Below are positions 5,440-5,505 of a stretch of 5,505 nucleotides of DNA, in pieces. Position 1 is the first letter of the stretch. Each line of letters starts with the position of its first letter. The DNA comes from FLUQ01 sp031548325 (GTDB taxonomy: Bacteria > Desulfobacterota > Desulfovibrionia > Desulfovibrionales > Desulfovibrionaceae): the NCBI GenBank assembly GCA_031548325.1, contig JAVBRE010000123.1, positions 1 through 5,505 of the forward strand. Reading direction: 5' to 3'. The notes beneath the pieces were generated by a model. That model saw nothing but the letters and a program-made list of their open reading frames with translations. It made no database searches and was not told where the DNA came from. The position numbers and the translations under genes are program-made.

Positions 5440-5505
5440 ATGAGCGCCGCCATGCTGAACGCCCTTATTCTGCTGGGTCTGGCCCTGCTCGCGGCCTGCG
5501 CCCTT
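5440..5505 (+). CDS. N-terminus of a membrane or exported protein (3' end outside window)
   Basis: ATG at 5440 opens a frame that runs to the window edge, with 22 residues visible: a short polar start (MSAAMLN) and a hydrophobic run rich in Leu and Ala. GGGAG at 5427-5431 lies 8 nt before the start. The LAAC at residues 17-20 fits a lipobox, but there is no Lys or Arg before the hydrophobic run, as lipoprotein signals normally have, so a first transmembrane helix is equally likely. It follows the ABC ATPase remnant by 24 nt and may be its transporter partner or an unrelated gene. The family cannot be told from 22 residues. Confidence 0.55.
   Translation, partial: MSAAMLNALILLGLALLAACAL

Overview
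No species is named by the sequence. The window is GC-rich and reads like a delta-proteobacterial (Desulfovibrionaceae-like) chromosome: strong third-position GC bias, Shine-Dalgarno starts, an HIT-family/HU-IHF gene pair, a DUF4349 membrane protein and a stand-alone Elp3-like radical SAM protein. That lineage guess rests on recalled gene content and base composition, not on a search.

Layout, left to right. (1) 1-573 (+): C-terminal half of a coenzyme F420-0:glutamate ligase-like protein, cut by the window edge. (2) 558-1484 (-): DUF4349 membrane protein, overlapping gene 1 tail-to-tail by 16 bp. (3) 1485-1699: intergenic region with a 30-bp tandem duplication and a 127-bp dyad-symmetric element whose outer arm supplies the stop codon of the next gene. 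(4) 1700-1993 (-): HU/IHF-type DNA-binding protein, 22 bp after (5) 2016-2444 (-): HIT-family protein; both have good ribosome binding sites and look co-transcribed. (6) 2445-2565: divergent promoter region with back-to-back promoter-like hexamers and a 7-bp hairpin. (7) 2566-3618 (+): Elp3-like radical SAM protein with a widened cysteine motif. (8) 3630-3676: two GC-rich hairpins between convergent genes, a plausible bidirectional terminator. (9) 3681-5027 (-): miaB, the tRNA methylthiotransferase, intact. (10) 5028-5265: intergenic, with a good sigma70-like promoter on the + strand. (11) 5266-5415 (+): a 49-codon remnant of an ABC transporter ATPase that ends before Walker A, with its ribosome binding site intact. 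(12) 5440-5505 (+): start of a membrane or exported protein, cut by the window edge.

Most of the window is housekeeping: tRNA modification (miaB, perhaps the Elp3-like protein), nucleoid structure (HU/IHF) and nucleotide metabolism (HIT protein). I see no CRISPR array, tRNA, rRNA, transposase, phage gene or defence system. The features least explained by ordinary annotation are the dyad-symmetric element at 1576-1702, the CX6CX2C cluster motif in the radical SAM protein and the ABC ATPase remnant that keeps its expression signals. I do not see a convincing undescribed multi-gene system.
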